Of a stretch of DNA of 64,000 bases, positions 1-8,956 are shown one piece after another. The DNA is from Bifidobacterium breve (GTDB lineage: Bacteria > Actinomycetota > Actinomycetes > Nanopelagicales > Nanopelagicaceae), in contig CAMAPO010000001.1 of NCBI GenBank assembly GCA_945860245.1, positions 144,434-208,433 of the forward strand, read 5' to 3'. A program made the position numbers and the translations under genes. The notes below the pieces were generated by a model. That model worked only from the letters and a program-made list of their open reading frames with translations, was not told the DNA's origin and made no database searches. The stretch's first letter is position 1; every line of letters starts with the position of its first letter.

Positions 1-1
1 T

Positions 2-331
2 GAAGATGGTTCGATGGGCGAAATCGGAAGAGTCACTGAACCGATCAAAGCGCTTATTGAAAAGAGAGAAGTAGATGTAATTTACTCCTGCGGGCCTATG
101 GGTATGTTAAGTGCGATTTCAGCTTTAGCTGCGGGAAGTGATGTTGTTCACCAATGCGCAGTTGAAGAAGCGATGGCGTGTGGAGTCGGTATTTGTATGA
201 CCTGCGTTCTTCCAGTATTGGGAGAAGATGGCAAGGTTGCGATGTTGCGCTCGTGTATAGATGGCCCAGTAATGGATGGCGCACAAGTTCAGTGGAATAT
301 GGTCGGGCAAGTTCCCGAGGTGACATCTTGA
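2..331 (+). CDS. pyrK: Dihydroorotate dehydrogenase electron-transfer subunit PyrK, C-terminal part
   Basis: The gene enters from the left edge in frame; about 109 C-terminal residues are visible. PyrK carries FAD and a [2Fe-2S] cluster and passes electrons from the PyrD flavin to NAD+ in the fourth step of UMP synthesis. The visible part has the nucleotide-binding stretch SCGPMGML and the cluster-binding cysteines in the pattern ACGVGICMTC followed, 16 residues later, by SCIDGPV, which is the PyrK arrangement. The stop codon (TGA 329-331) overlaps the TTG start of pyrD, so the two subunits are translationally coupled. The upstream part, with the FAD domain, lies outside the window. Confidence 0.9.
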   Translation, partial: EDGSMGEIGRVTEPIKALIEKREVDVIYSCGPMGMLSAISALAAGSDVVHQCAVEEAMACGVGICMTCVLPVLGEDGKVAMLRSCIDGPVMDGAQVQWNMVGQVPEVTS

Positions 332-1266
332 GCAACTTTGATTTCTCCACCACTCTCGGAAATGCCTTCTTCAATACCCCAATCTTTACCGCCAGCGGAT
401 GTGCCAGTTCAGGTAAAGAGTTAGCGCAATTCTTTGACTTGCGAGATATCGGTGCTGTTGTAACTAAATCGGTAATGAATAAGCCTCGCTATGGCAGACC
501 GACGCCACGAATGGCTGAAACACCCTCTGGCATGCTTAACTCCATCGGATTGCAAGGTCCAGGAATCGATGCATTTTTAGCCAAAGATGTTCCGTGGCTG
601 ATTGAGCAGAAGTCGCGGGTGATCGTCTCGATCGCCGGTGAAACCGTTGAGGAGTACGCAACTCTGGCCCGTAAAGTTCGATCAGTTGCTGGCATAAGCG
701 CGCTCGAAGTAAATATCTCTTGTCCAAATGTTGAAAATCGTGGTCTGGTCTTTGCTTGTGATCCAGATGCATCGCGTCGCGTGATTGATGGAGTCCGTCG
801 CACAATTGGTGGCGAGATTCCTATTATCGCCAAACTTTCTCCGGATGTAACTAATCTGCCTGAAATCGCGCGAGGAGTAGTTGATGCTGGCGCTGATGCT
901 TTAGCTCTTATTAATACCGTTCTTGGAATGGTCATCAATATAGATTCGATGCGACCACATCTTGGGGGAAAGACCGGTGGACTATCTGGTCCTGCTATAC
1001 GTCCAGTTGCAGTACGTGCTATTTATCAGGTTCATGCGGCCATGCCTACCGTTCCGATTTTAGGAATGGGCGGAGTAACTTCAGGCAGAGATGCTTTGGA
1101 ATTGATTCTGGCAGGAGCCTCAGGGGTTAGCGTTGGTACCGCTAGTTTCGGAAATCCACTGGCGGTAATTGAGATTCAGCGAGAGTTGCGCGAACTCTTG
1201 ACCGCAAAGGGCTTTCCAACTTTAAAATCTGCTATCGGTTATGCCCATCGTGTGGAGGATCAATGA
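328..1266 (+). CDS. pyrD: Dihydroorotate dehydrogenase, catalytic subunit, class 1B
   Basis: Oxidises dihydroorotate to orotate in the cytoplasm together with PyrK. 312 residues, usual for class 1B. The start is a TTG at 328 preceded by GAGGTG (317-322); the longer open frame to 178 is only read-through over pyrK. Seen: SGCASSGKE near the N terminus, NISCPNVENRG with the catalytic Cys at residue 132 (class 1 enzymes use Cys as base, class 2 use Ser), and the FMN phosphate region GMGGVTSGRDA. The catalytic Cys plus an adjacent pyrK marks it as the NAD+-dependent form. Its stop overlaps the pyrF start as ATGA. Confidence 0.95.
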   Translation: MSNFDFSTTLGNAFFNTPIFTASGCASSGKELAQFFDLRDIGAVVTKSVMNKPRYGRPTPRMAETPSGMLNSIGLQGPGIDAFLAKDVPWLIEQKSRVIVSIAGETVEEYATLARKVRSVAGISALEVNISCPNVENRGLVFACDPDASRRVIDGVRRTIGGEIPIIAKLSPDVTNLPEIARGVVDAGADALALINTVLGMVINIDSMRPHLGGKTGGLSGPAIRPVAVRAIYQVHAAMPTVPILGMGGVTSGRDALELILAGASGVSVGTASFGNPLAVIEIQRELRELLTAKGFPTLKSAIGYAHRVEDQ

Positions 1267-1973
1267 AAGCGCCGATAATTCTTGCAGTTGATACCTCTGA
1301 TTTTGAAACTGCAATCTCTTGGATAGAGGCTACGCAAGAGTCGGTTAGCGTTTTTAAGTTGGGTCTAGAATTTTTTTTGAATTTCGGCGCCCCAGGTGTA
1401 GAAGAAGTTGTAAAGCGTACTGGTGCGCAAATTTTCTTAGATCTAAAGTTGCACGATATTCCACATACGGTTTCTGGTTCAGCTAAGGCGATTTCTCATC
1501 TCAACCCAATGTTTTTAACTGTGCATGCCAGTGGTGGCCGAGCGATGATAAATGCCGCCGCCCAGGCGGTACCGAATGTCGCAATTACTGCGGTCACGAT
1601 ATTAACTTCACTTTCTGAATCAGATTTATTTGAAATTGGATATGCAAATCCGGCGCTAGAGAGTGCTGTCGCTCTTGCCAAGATGGCAGTTGAATCTGGA
1701 GCCAAAGCGCTAGTCTGTTCTCCCTTGGAAACCGCAGCGATTCGAAGCGCGGTTGGAAGCGAACCAGTCATTATTACACCAGGAGTAAGACCTCTTGCAG
1801 AGCAAGGCGGTGATGATCAAGTGCGAACTATGACGCCAGGTGATGCGATAGCCGCCGGTGCTAACTTTGTTGTGATTGGACGTCCAATTACCAACTCCTG
1901 GGCTGATGGACCTACAGCGATGGGTAAAAAGGCGCAGTCGATTGCTGATGAAATTCTGACCGCTCTTGCGTAG
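1263..1973 (+). CDS. pyrF: Orotidine 5'-phosphate decarboxylase
   Basis: Converts OMP to UMP, the last step of de novo pyrimidine synthesis. 236 residues, type 1 family. The catalytic motif D60-x-K62-x-x-D65 is seen in LDLKLHDIP, and the phosphate-binding end motif VIGRPITNS is present. It begins in the ATGA overlap with pyrD, so pyrK, pyrD and pyrF form one operon that continues from the left. Its TAG stop (1971-1973) also forms the first three bases of the predicted -10 element of the next gene. Confidence 0.96.
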   Translation: MKAPIILAVDTSDFETAISWIEATQESVSVFKLGLEFFLNFGAPGVEEVVKRTGAQIFLDLKLHDIPHTVSGSAKAISHLNPMFLTVHASGGRAMINAAAQAVPNVAITAVTILTSLSESDLFEIGYANPALESAVALAKMAVESGAKALVCSPLETAAIRSAVGSEPVIITPGVRPLAEQGGDDQVRTMTPGDAIAAGANFVVIGRPITNSWADGPTAMGKKAQSIADEILTALA

Positions 1974-1976
1974 AGT
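1971..1976 (+). promoter_or_regulatory. -10 element TAGAGT of a leaderless promoter for mihF-gmk
   Basis: TAGAGT fits the actinobacterial -10 consensus TANNNT and ends exactly 6 bases before the ATG at 1983. That spacing puts the transcription start on the start codon. No ribosome-binding site is visible. The first three bases are the pyrF stop codon. Confidence 0.6.
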
Positions 1977-1982
1977 TAAATA

Positions 1983-2861
1983 ATGCCAATTCCTCCCAAG
2001 TTAACTGCAGAACAACGTGCAGCCGCGCTGGCAAAATCGACTGCAGCTCGTCAAGTCAGAGCGGCAACCAAGGCTCGGGTAAAGAGTGGAGAGCTCTCGC
2101 TTTCAGCCATTTTTGATTTAGCAAAGAGTGATGAGGCTATTGCGAAGATGCGAGTAGTGGAATTGCTTGAATCGTTCTCAGGCGTAGGTAAAGTTCGTGC
2201 GATAGCCACGCTAGATCGTTTACAAATTTCTCAGACGCGACGAGTTCAAGGTCTAGGAATCGCGCAACGCAAAAATTTACTTAATGAATTTCCAGATCGT
2301 GTTGCAGCGGCGCAGCGCGGAAAATTACTGGTTCTCTCAGGTCCTGGGGGAGTTGGTAAGAGCACGGTAGCTAAAGCTCTAAAAGATACTAATACATTTT
2401 GGGTAAGCGTCTCGGCCACAACGCGCAGCGCCAGACACAATGAAGTTGATGGTGTTGATTACTATTTCTATAGCAATGATGAATTTGATAGCGCGATTAA
2501 ATCTGTACTTTTTCTGGAATGGGCGGAATTCGCAGGTAATAGATACGGCACTCCTCGTAAGCCAGTCGAAGATGCTTTACGTGATGGAAAGAATGTACTT
2601 CTTGAGATTGAAATTGCGGGAGCTAAGCAAGTTAAAGAGAGTGCATCGGAGGCGATATTAGTTTTTCTGCAGCCGCCTTCTTGGGAAGAGTTGGTCTCTC
2701 GTTTAGAAGGGCGGGGGACTGATTCACCGGAAAGACGTGCCGCACGCCTTGCTCTAGCGCAGGAGGAACTGGCACAGGCAGGTCTATTTGACCTCTCCTT
2801 AGTAAATGAGCGAGTAGAAGAGGTCGTCGAACGCCTGATAGGATTAACCAATAATTCGTAG
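1983..2861 (+). CDS. gmk: Fusion of actinobacterial integration host factor (mIHF) and guanylate kinase
   Basis: 292 residues with two domains. Residues 1-103 match mIHF: the start [18 protein letters not shown], the helix-two-turn-helix region [16 protein letters not shown] and [12 protein letters not shown]. mIHF is a DNA-bending nucleoid protein. Residues about 112-292 are guanylate kinase (GMP + ATP to GDP + ADP): P-loop [10 protein letters not shown] (119-128; usually GPSGxGKS), [17 protein letters not shown] for GMP binding, and [14 protein letters not shown] in the lid. In mycobacteria these are two neighbouring genes. No ATG, GTG or TTG lies in frame between codon 61 and the P-loop, so a separate kinase start is not available. 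Whether the protein is cleaved later cannot be seen. Confidence 0.9.
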   Translation: MPIPPKLTAEQRAAALAKSTAARQVRAATKARVKSGELSLSAIFDLAKSDEAIAKMRVVELLESFSGVGKVRAIATLDRLQISQTRRVQGLGIAQRKNLLNEFPDRVAAAQRGKLLVLSGPGGVGKSTVAKALKDTNTFWVSVSATTRSARHNEVDGVDYYFYSNDEFDSAIKSVLFLEWAEFAGNRYGTPRKPVEDALRDGKNVLLEIEIAGAKQVKESASEAILVFLQPPSWEELVSRLEGRGTDSPERRAARLALAQEELAQAGLFDLSLVNERVEEVVERLIGLTNNS

Positions 2862-2899
2862 CTTTTAACCGTAATTGCGTGCGTACCCAGGAGGTCCAA

Positions 2900-3148
2900 A
2901 TGGACGGAATCACTAACCCACCAATCGATGAACTTCTCGATAAGAGCGGATCTAAGTACAGCTTGGTGCTCTATGCCGCAAAGCGCGCCCGTCAGATAAA
3001 TGCCTATTACTCACAACTTGGTGAAGGCCTTCTTGAATATGTTGGTCCACTTGTCGAAACACACGTACACGAGAAGCCACTGTCGATAGCACTTCGTGAA
3101 ATCAACGAAGGACTTTTGACGATCGAAAATCTCGAACCAACAGCGTAA
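2900..3148 (+). CDS. rpoZ: RNA polymerase omega subunit
   Basis: 82-residue omega subunit, which helps assemble the RNA polymerase beta' subunit. The start is the ATG at 2900 because AGGAGG (2889-2894) lies 5 bases upstream; a GTG at 2879 is in frame but sits before that site. Typical features are [28 protein letters not shown] and the late [13 protein letters not shown]. The gmk-rpoZ-coaBC order is common in bacteria and supports the call. This is one of few genes here with a strong Shine-Dalgarno sequence, as expected for an internal operon gene. Confidence 0.95.
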   Translation: MDGITNPPIDELLDKSGSKYSLVLYAAKRARQINAYYSQLGEGLLEYVGPLVETHVHEKPLSIALREINEGLLTIENLEPTA

Positions 3149-3172
3149 GCAACCTTTCTCTCCTTCACTCAG

Positions 3173-4369
3173 ATGGCCAAAGTTCGAGAAGTAATTCTCG
3201 GCGTTGGTGGCGGTATTGCCGCATATAAATCTTGCGATCTCTTACGACGGCTGCAGGATCGGGGATATCAAATCACGGTAGTTCCAACCCCATCGAGTCT
3301 TAATTTCGTAGGCGCGGCAACTTGGGAAGCGCTCTCACACCGCGCAGTTACCACCCAAGTTTGGGAACGAGTTGATGAAGTGCGACATATTTCATTAGCA
3401 AGTAAGGCTGATGCTTTAATAATTGCACCAGCTACCGCCGACTTAATTGCCAGGATAACTACAGGTCGCGCCGATGATTTATTAACCAACCTAGTTCTTG
3501 CCATTGATGTTCCGGTATTTATGGTTCCGGCGATGCATCCTCAGATGTGGCAAGACCCTGCAACGCAAGAGAATGTAGAGACTTTGCGAGCACGTGGTTT
3601 CACAATCATGGAACCAGCGATCGGAAGGCTAACTGGAGATGATATAGGCCAAGGTAGATTCCCCGACACAGAAGCAATTATTGGAGAATTCGAAAAATTG
3701 ATTGATGTAGAAAAAGATTATCTAGGTAAGCGTGTTCTTGTCACAGCGGGCGGAACACGTGAAGCAATTGATCCAGTGCGCTTTATCGGCAATCGTTCCA
3801 GCGGGCGACAAGGCGCTGCCGTAGCACGTGCAGCCCGTGATCGAGGAGCTCAAGTGAAGATGATCTTTGCTAACCCACAGCTCTCTGAAGAAGAGATCGA
3901 AGCTCTTTCTGGAATTGAAATTCTGCAGGTTGAGACTGCAACCCAAATGCATTCTGCGTTAGAGATTGAATTTCCTTCCACCGATTTATTGGTCATGAGT
4001 GCGGCTGTGGCAGATGCGCGGCCTTCGCAATACTCGGAAGGCAAAATTAAGAAAGGTTTATTTCTAGATATTCCACTGGTTGAAAATCCTGATCTTTTGA
4101 AGTCCATCGCCCAGCTTCGTCAGAAGCAGATAGTTATCGCTTTTGCTGCCGAGACTAATGATGACTTAATCGCAGCTGAGGCTAAAAGGGTTTCTAAGGG
4201 CGCTAATATTCTCTATCTAAACAATGTGTCAAATGGCGCAATATTCGGCGCTTCAGATACAGAAGGTTTTATAATCACGAGCAATGGCGCTCAAATCCCA
4301 GTTCCGCTCACCAGCAAAGACACGCTTGCCGAGTTATTGCTTGATCAGGCTTTAAACCAGTTAGGTTGA
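3173..4369 (+). CDS. coaBC: Phosphopantothenoylcysteine decarboxylase / phosphopantothenate-cysteine ligase
   Basis: Bifunctional enzyme of coenzyme A synthesis: CoaB joins cysteine to 4'-phosphopantothenate and CoaC decarboxylates the product. 398 residues. The CoaC flavoprotein half (1-175) shows the [10 protein letters not shown] start, the active-site His72 (EVRHIS) and PAMHPQMW near residue 120. The substrate loop reads [11 protein letters not shown] without the cysteine of the E. coli enzyme, which I believe is the actinobacterial form. The CoaB half (185-398) shows [22 protein letters not shown] and AAVADARP. No Shine-Dalgarno is obvious before the ATG. The TGA stop overlaps the predicted metK -10 element. 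Confidence 0.95.
   Translation: MAKVREVILGVGGGIAAYKSCDLLRRLQDRGYQITVVPTPSSLNFVGAATWEALSHRAVTTQVWERVDEVRHISLASKADALIIAPATADLIARITTGRADDLLTNLVLAIDVPVFMVPAMHPQMWQDPATQENVETLRARGFTIMEPAIGRLTGDDIGQGRFPDTEAIIGEFEKLIDVEKDYLGKRVLVTAGGTREAIDPVRFIGNRSSGRQGAAVARAARDRGAQVKMIFANPQLSEEEIEALSGIEILQVETATQMHSALEIEFPSTDLLVMSAAVADARPSQYSEGKIKKGLFLDIPLVENPDLLKSIAQLRQKQIVIAFAAETNDDLIAAEAKRVSKGANILYLNNVSNGAIFGASDTEGFIITSNGAQIPVPLTSKDTLAELLLDQALNQLG
4362..4367 (+). promoter_or_regulatory. -10 element TAGGTT of a leaderless promoter for metK
   Basis: TAGGTT (TANNNT type) ends 6 bases before the metK ATG at 4374. It lies in the last codons of coaBC, so metK can be transcribed independently as a leaderless mRNA. Confidence 0.55.
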
Positions 4370-4373
4370 TCCA

Positions 4374-5564
4374 ATGTCAAAACGCTTATTTACCTCTGAA
4401 TCAGTAACAGAAGGCCATCCAGATAAGATCGCAGATCAAATTTCTGACGCCATTCTGGATTCACTGCTTTCACAAGATGCATCTAGTCGCGTTGCGGTGG
4501 AGACCTTGATTACGACTGGTCAGGTGCATGTAGCGGGTGAGGTTACAACTAATGGGTATGCCGATGTAATGGGAATTGTTCGCGACACGGTAATCGCTAT
4601 CGGTTATGACTCATCAGTGAAAGGCTTCGATGGCAACAGCTGTGGCGTTTCTATCTCTATTGGACAGCAATCTCAGGATATTGCGCAGGGTGTTGATGAT
4701 GCTTACGAAAATCGCGTTTCATCTTCGGTTGATCCACTAGACCTGCAAGGTGCTGGCGATCAAGGTTTGATGTTTGGATATGCCTGTGATGACACCAAGG
4801 AGTTAATGCCGCTTCCTATTTGGCTAGCGCATGAATTAGCCCAACAACTCTCATCTGTCCGCAAATCAGGAGCTCTGTCATATCTTCGTCCCGATGGTAA
4901 GACCCAAGTGACAATTGAATACGATGGCGATAAAGCGGTTGCTTTAGATACTGTTGTCATTTCAAGTCAGCACGCTGAAGAAGTTGACGTTGTGAAGAAG
5001 TTAACACCAGAAATTATTGAATATGTGATTGAACCAGTTCTATCCAAGATTGATCTGCCGCGCAAAGATATGCGCACCTTAATCAACCCAACTGGGCGTT
5101 TTGTTATTGGTGGGCCGATGGGCGATGCCGGCTTAACTGGACGAAAGATAATCGTAGATACCTACGGGGGAATGGCCCGCCATGGTGGTGGTGCCTTCTC
5201 CGGAAAAGATCCATCAAAGGTAGATCGCTCTGCAGCGTATGCGATGCGCTGGGTGGCCAAGAACGTGGTTGCCTCTGGCTTAGCCCGACGTTGTGAGGTG
5301 CAGGTTGCCTATGCAATCGGTAAGGCGCAACCAGTTGGTGTCTTCGTAGAGACATTTGGTACCGAAACCGTGTCAGTACAGAGGATCCAAGATGCAGTAA
5401 CAACTGTCTTTGATCTGCGTCCTGCAGCAATCATTCGTGATCTCAATTTACTCCGTCCTATCTACGCTCAAACAGCTGCCTATGGTCACTTCGGGCGAGA
5501 ACTACCCAATTTCACTTGGGAGTTAACCTCGCGAGTAGATCAACTACGCGCAGCCGTTAATTAG
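4374..5564 (+). CDS. metK: S-adenosylmethionine synthetase
   Basis: Makes SAM from methionine and ATP; cytoplasmic tetramer. 396 residues, normal length. Seen: [20 protein letters not shown] at the N terminus with the ATP-binding His, the central [27 protein letters not shown] and [19 protein letters not shown]. With metH, gcvP/H and fmt also in the window, this is part of one-carbon and methyl metabolism. It has its own predicted leaderless promoter. The coaBC-metK-priA-def-fmt order matches other actinobacteria. Confidence 0.97.
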   Translation: MSKRLFTSESVTEGHPDKIADQISDAILDSLLSQDASSRVAVETLITTGQVHVAGEVTTNGYADVMGIVRDTVIAIGYDSSVKGFDGNSCGVSISIGQQSQDIAQGVDDAYENRVSSSVDPLDLQGAGDQGLMFGYACDDTKELMPLPIWLAHELAQQLSSVRKSGALSYLRPDGKTQVTIEYDGDKAVALDTVVISSQHAEEVDVVKKLTPEIIEYVIEPVLSKIDLPRKDMRTLINPTGRFVIGGPMGDAGLTGRKIIVDTYGGMARHGGGAFSGKDPSKVDRSAAYAMRWVAKNVVASGLARRCEVQVAYAIGKAQPVGVFVETFGTETVSVQRIQDAVTTVFDLRPAAIIRDLNLLRPIYAQTAAYGHFGRELPNFTWELTSRVDQLRAAVN

Positions 5565-5567
5565 ATC

Positions 5568-5573
5568 TAAGGT
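5568..5573 (+). promoter_or_regulatory. -10 element TAAGGT of a leaderless promoter for priA
   Basis: TAAGGT fits TANNNT and ends 6 bases before the GTG at 5580, just after the metK stop (5562-5564). This supports GTG as the true priA start. Confidence 0.55.
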
Positions 5574-5579
5574 TTAGCC

Positions 5580-7457
5580 GTGTCAACTACGCGGCCGCTT
5601 CGTCTTAAGACCCAGACGGCGAAACGAATTGAGAAGGTCGCGGCAGATTTCGCACCGATCGCCAAGGTTTGGGTTGATAACTCGGTTGCTCATTTAGATG
5701 GAGTCTTTGACTACTTAATTCCGACTCGTATGGATGCCGATGTACGTGTCGGCGTTCGGGTTAGCGTGGATTTCGCCGGTCGTGAATGTGAAGCGCTCGT
5801 TGTTGCGAGAGGTGACGAAGGCGTACCTGCGGGCTTAAAATTTATATCGAAAGTTCTTTCGCCGACAATTGTTGCACCAAGAGAACTCCTGCAGTTGGTA
5901 GAAAGTGCCTGCGCGCAGTGGATTAGCCACCCTTATGACGTGCTGCGCAGTGCAATTCCACCCCGAGCGGCCAATGTAGATAAGGCGCAACGCGCCGTTG
6001 ATCGAGATGTAAAAGAGGCGGTCGCGGCTAAGGCAGGTAAAACCTTTCTTCACCTGCAACCGCACGAGGACGCTATTGCGAAACTCGCTGAATTCGCTCT
6101 GCTTAAAGTTAAATTAGGATCGGTGCTCATCATCACCCCTGAAGAGCGAGAGCTCCATCTCTTGTCGCAGGCGTTGGGGGATAAGGCCTGCGTTCTATCC
6201 GCATCGCTGAGTCGAAGTGAGAGATATCAGAATTATTTGCGATCTATAAGTGAAAACAATCTGATAACAATCGGAACTAGAAGTGCAGTTTTCTCTTTCC
6301 CGCCTGACCTGCAGACGATTGTCATATTCCGCGAAGGAGCACAGTCGCATTACGAACCAAGATCACCTGGATGGAACACGAGGGATCTAGCTTTGATGCG
6401 TTCTGCGCAGAGCGGAGTTGACCTTTTCTTTGTTGGGTATTCGCCTTCCTTAGAGATCGGTGCGCTAATTGAAGAGGGCGAGGTAAGACTCTTAGGCAAG
6501 AGCAATCGCTTAAAGGTAAGTAATTTGGAATCTCTAAATGGAGAACTACTTCCAAATCGCATCTTCCCACCGATTCGTAAGGCGCTTAATTCTGGACCTG
6601 TTCTCTTCTTAGTTCCTCGCAAAGGTTATGCGAGTTCATTGATGTGTAAAAAGTGTCGCAATATCGCGACATGTGATTGTGGCGGAAAGCTTTCACGCCG
6701 AAAGGCGAATATAGATCCTGAATGTTTTCTATGCGGAAAGCTTCATGCTTCGTTCAAATGCAGATGGTGTAAGAGTGATGTGATGATGGCGTTAGGACGT
6801 GGAAGTGAGCGCCACTCTGAGGAGATTGGTCGTGCTTTTCCAAACTTCCCGACTTATCTATCTACGGCAGAGTCGCAGATTCTTAATTTGCCAGATACCC
6901 CAGCGTTAGTAATCGCCACTGCAGGTATGGAACCAAAAATAGTTGGTGGCTACTCAGCAGTTGTTCTCACCGAAGGAGATTCTTTCTTTTCATATTCAGA
7001 TTTACGTGCCCAGGAGCGGGCGCGTGAGACATTCTTTGCTGCAGCGGCGTTGGTAGGCGAAAGTGGTGAAGTCATAACTGTTGTAAATTCCTCCAACCCG
7101 ATCACCTCAGCACTTGCACAGTGGAATCCAAAGACTATGACGATACGTGAACTCGCCGAGCTGCGTGAAGTGAGCTTTCCACCTTTTGCTAGAGCAGTAC
7201 TGATGGAAGTGGAGAGTTCGGAGGCGACTACTCTCGTGGCTGGGTTTAAGAAAGCGCTGCTTGAGAAGCGTTTGCCGGTAAGCGCCAAAGTCCTGGGACC
7301 TGCGCAACGCAGCGGAACAAGATCTCGGATACTGCTTACCGCAGATTTAGCTGATAGTGATCTCTTACTCAAATTTATCGCAGAATATATTCGCCACCGC
7401 GCGATCACAAAGAAGAAGAACCTTTATCTGCGAGTGGATCCATATTCACTAACGTAA
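5580..7457 (+). CDS. priA: Primosomal protein N' (PriA), ATPase-degenerate actinobacterial form
   Basis: 625-residue PriA relative, the protein that recognises stalled replication forks and reloads the helicase. The N-terminal DNA-binding part (KVWVDNSVAHLDGVFDYLIP) and the central zinc region, with eight cysteines (MCKKCRNIATCDCGG, CFLCGKL, FKCRWCKS), are intact. The helicase core is not: I find no GxxxxGK[ST] Walker A, and the DEAH-box position reads VIFREGAQSHYEP. Loss of the ATPase motifs is known in actinobacterial PriA, so this is probably a functional non-helicase form and not a pseudogene. The start is the GTG at 5580. Confidence 0.85.
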   Translation: MSTTRPLRLKTQTAKRIEKVAADFAPIAKVWVDNSVAHLDGVFDYLIPTRMDADVRVGVRVSVDFAGRECEALVVARGDEGVPAGLKFISKVLSPTIVAPRELLQLVESACAQWISHPYDVLRSAIPPRAANVDKAQRAVDRDVKEAVAAKAGKTFLHLQPHEDAIAKLAEFALLKVKLGSVLIITPEERELHLLSQALGDKACVLSASLSRSERYQNYLRSISENNLITIGTRSAVFSFPPDLQTIVIFREGAQSHYEPRSPGWNTRDLALMRSAQSGVDLFFVGYSPSLEIGALIEEGEVRLLGKSNRLKVSNLESLNGELLPNRIFPPIRKALNSGPVLFLVPRKGYASSLMCKKCRNIATCDCGGKLSRRKANIDPECFLCGKLHASFKCRWCKSDVMMALGRGSERHSEEIGRAFPNFPTYLSTAESQILNLPDTPALVIATAGMEPKIVGGYSAVVLTEGDSFFSYSDLRAQERARETFFAAAALVGESGEVITVVNSSNPITSALAQWNPKTMTIRELAELREVSFPPFARAVLMEVESSEATTLVAGFKKALLEKRLPVSAKVLGPAQRSGTRSRILLTADLADSDLLLKFIAEYIRHRAITKKKNLYLRVDPYSLT

Positions 7458-7476
7458 TAGCCTCGTGCCCCTACGC

Positions 7477-7482
7477 TAGACT
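7477..7482 (+). promoter_or_regulatory. -10 element TAGACT of a leaderless promoter for def
   Basis: TAGACT ends 6 bases before the def ATG at 7489, in the 31-base gap after priA. No Shine-Dalgarno is present. It would drive def-fmt-rsmB. Confidence 0.6.
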
Positions 7483-7488
7483 TAGCTC

Positions 7489-8049
7489 ATGTCAATCCAA
7501 CCGATCCGATACTTTGGTGATCCGGTATTGACCACGCCTGCAGTTGAAGTTATTGATTTTGATAAAGAGTTACGAACCCTGGTTGCAGATTTAACAGAGA
7601 CCATGCTGGAAGCACCTGGTGCGGGGTTAGCAGCGCCACAGATCGGTGTCGGCTTACGTGTCTTTGTCTGGGATGTCGATGAGGCCTTGGGCCATCTGAT
7701 CAATCCCACTTTAGAGTTGAGTACGGAGATGCAAGAAGGCGAAGAGGGTTGCCTATCTTTTCCGGCGCTTAGTTATGAAACGCCGCGCGCTTTTCGAGCG
7801 GTGGCTAAGGGATTTAATATGTATGGAGAGCCCATGACGGTAGAAGGAACTGAACTGCTTGCTCGCTGTCTGCAACACGAGACCGATCACTTAGATGGCA
7901 TTGTATTTATAGATCGCCTCTCAAAAGAGGCTAGAAAGTTAGCGATGAAAGAGATCCGAGAATCCGAATGGTTTGGCGCTGCGCAGAGCATCGGCCAAGA
8001 TCCAATTATTAAAGTTTCTCCGCATAATACTTTTGGCAGAGGTCTTTAG
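7489..8049 (+). CDS. def: Peptide deformylase
   Basis: Removes the formyl group from the N-terminal methionine of new proteins. 186 residues. All three metal-site motifs are seen: GAGLAAPQIG (motif 1), EEGCLSFP with the metal-binding Cys (motif 2) and QHETDHLDG with two metal-binding His and the catalytic Glu (motif 3). It overlaps fmt by one base, and the two act in sequence on initiator Met: Fmt adds the formyl group, Def removes it. Confidence 0.97.
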   Translation: MSIQPIRYFGDPVLTTPAVEVIDFDKELRTLVADLTETMLEAPGAGLAAPQIGVGLRVFVWDVDEALGHLINPTLELSTEMQEGEEGCLSFPALSYETPRAFRAVAKGFNMYGEPMTVEGTELLARCLQHETDHLDGIVFIDRLSKEARKLAMKEIRESEWFGAAQSIGQDPIIKVSPHNTFGRGL

Positions 8050-8954
8050 TGCGTATTGCTGTGGCGGCAACGCCTGCAGTAGCAATTCCGACCCTAGATG
8101 CGCTTCTCGCATCCGAGCATGAATTGGTTTCGATCATTACCAAAGCCGATGCACCTTCCGGGCGTGGAAGAACCTTGCGCTCGAGTCCAGTCTCGGATTG
8201 GGCCGATAGAAATAAAGTAAAAGTTTTCAAACCAGATTCAAAAGAAGAACTGGGTGAATTGGTAAAAGGGCTAGATCTCGTCGTGACTATTGGTTATGGA
8301 TTGTTGATACCTGCAGAAATATTGCAGATACCCCGATATGGCTTTATCAATTTACATTTCTCACTCTTACCTCGTTGGCGCGGCGCTGCGCCTGTGCAGA
8401 GAGCGGTTGAGGCTGGTGATAGCTTCACGGGAGTTACAGTATTTCAACTAGATGCAGGAATGGATACTGGCCCGATTTATCAGTCGGCGCAAATCCCTCT
8501 GCCGTCATCAGCTACTTCGGAAGATCTCTTTAATATATTGGCAAAGTTAGGTGTTGATCCGGTGATAAAAACGTTAGATCAAATTTCACGGGGAGCCGAA
8601 CCATCTGCGCAAAGTAAAGAGGGAGTTACGAGGGCCAATAAATTGAGCAAGGGAGAGGGCCAAATTGATTGGAGATCTGATGCGGAGTCGATCCTGCGTA
8701 AAATCCGTGCCTTTGATCCCAACCCAGGTGCGTGGTCCCAATTTCGAGGACAACTCCTTAAGATAAATAAAGCTCGATTATCAAATGAAAGTGCACCTCC
8801 CGCCTCAGTCATAGCTAAAGAGAAATCAATCTTTGTTGGCACATCTACTTCGGCGCTAGAACTCTTGGAAGTAACACCAGCGGGTAAATCACAGATGCAG
8901 GCGATATCTTGGGTCAACGGAGCCCGTCTTAACGCAAATGATTTGTTGCAGTAG
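8049..8954 (+). CDS. fmt: Methionyl-tRNA formyltransferase
   Basis: Transfers a formyl group from 10-formyltetrahydrofolate to Met-tRNA(fMet). 301 residues with a GTG start that shares its first base with the def stop. The catalytic region INLHFSLLPRWRGAAP and the following TGVTVFQLDAGMDTGPI are characteristic. The C-terminal tRNA-binding domain starts near residue 205 (KGEGQIDWRSDAESILRKIRAFDPNPGAW). Part of a def-fmt-rsmB operon. Confidence 0.96.
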   Translation: MRIAVAATPAVAIPTLDALLASEHELVSIITKADAPSGRGRTLRSSPVSDWADRNKVKVFKPDSKEELGELVKGLDLVVTIGYGLLIPAEILQIPRYGFINLHFSLLPRWRGAAPVQRAVEAGDSFTGVTVFQLDAGMDTGPIYQSAQIPLPSSATSEDLFNILAKLGVDPVIKTLDQISRGAEPSAQSKEGVTRANKLSKGEGQIDWRSDAESILRKIRAFDPNPGAWSQFRGQLLKINKARLSNESAPPASVIAKEKSIFVGTSTSALELLEVTPAGKSQMQAISWVNGARLNANDLLQ

Positions 8955-8956
8955 CC

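Noticed and set aside
178..327. N-terminal extension of PyrD to residue 362
   Set aside because: This stretch is the pyrK reading frame shifted; its translation has no PyrD similarity, and a GAGGTG-TTG start is found at 328.
5104..5430. Open frame of 108 codons opposite metK
   Set aside because: Its translation is rich in His/Arg/Leu and has no recognisable domain; metK on the other strand is unambiguous.
5580..7457. priA as a pseudogene
   Set aside because: The frame is open over 625 codons and the zinc cysteines are intact; loss of the ATPase motifs is typical of actinobacterial PriA.
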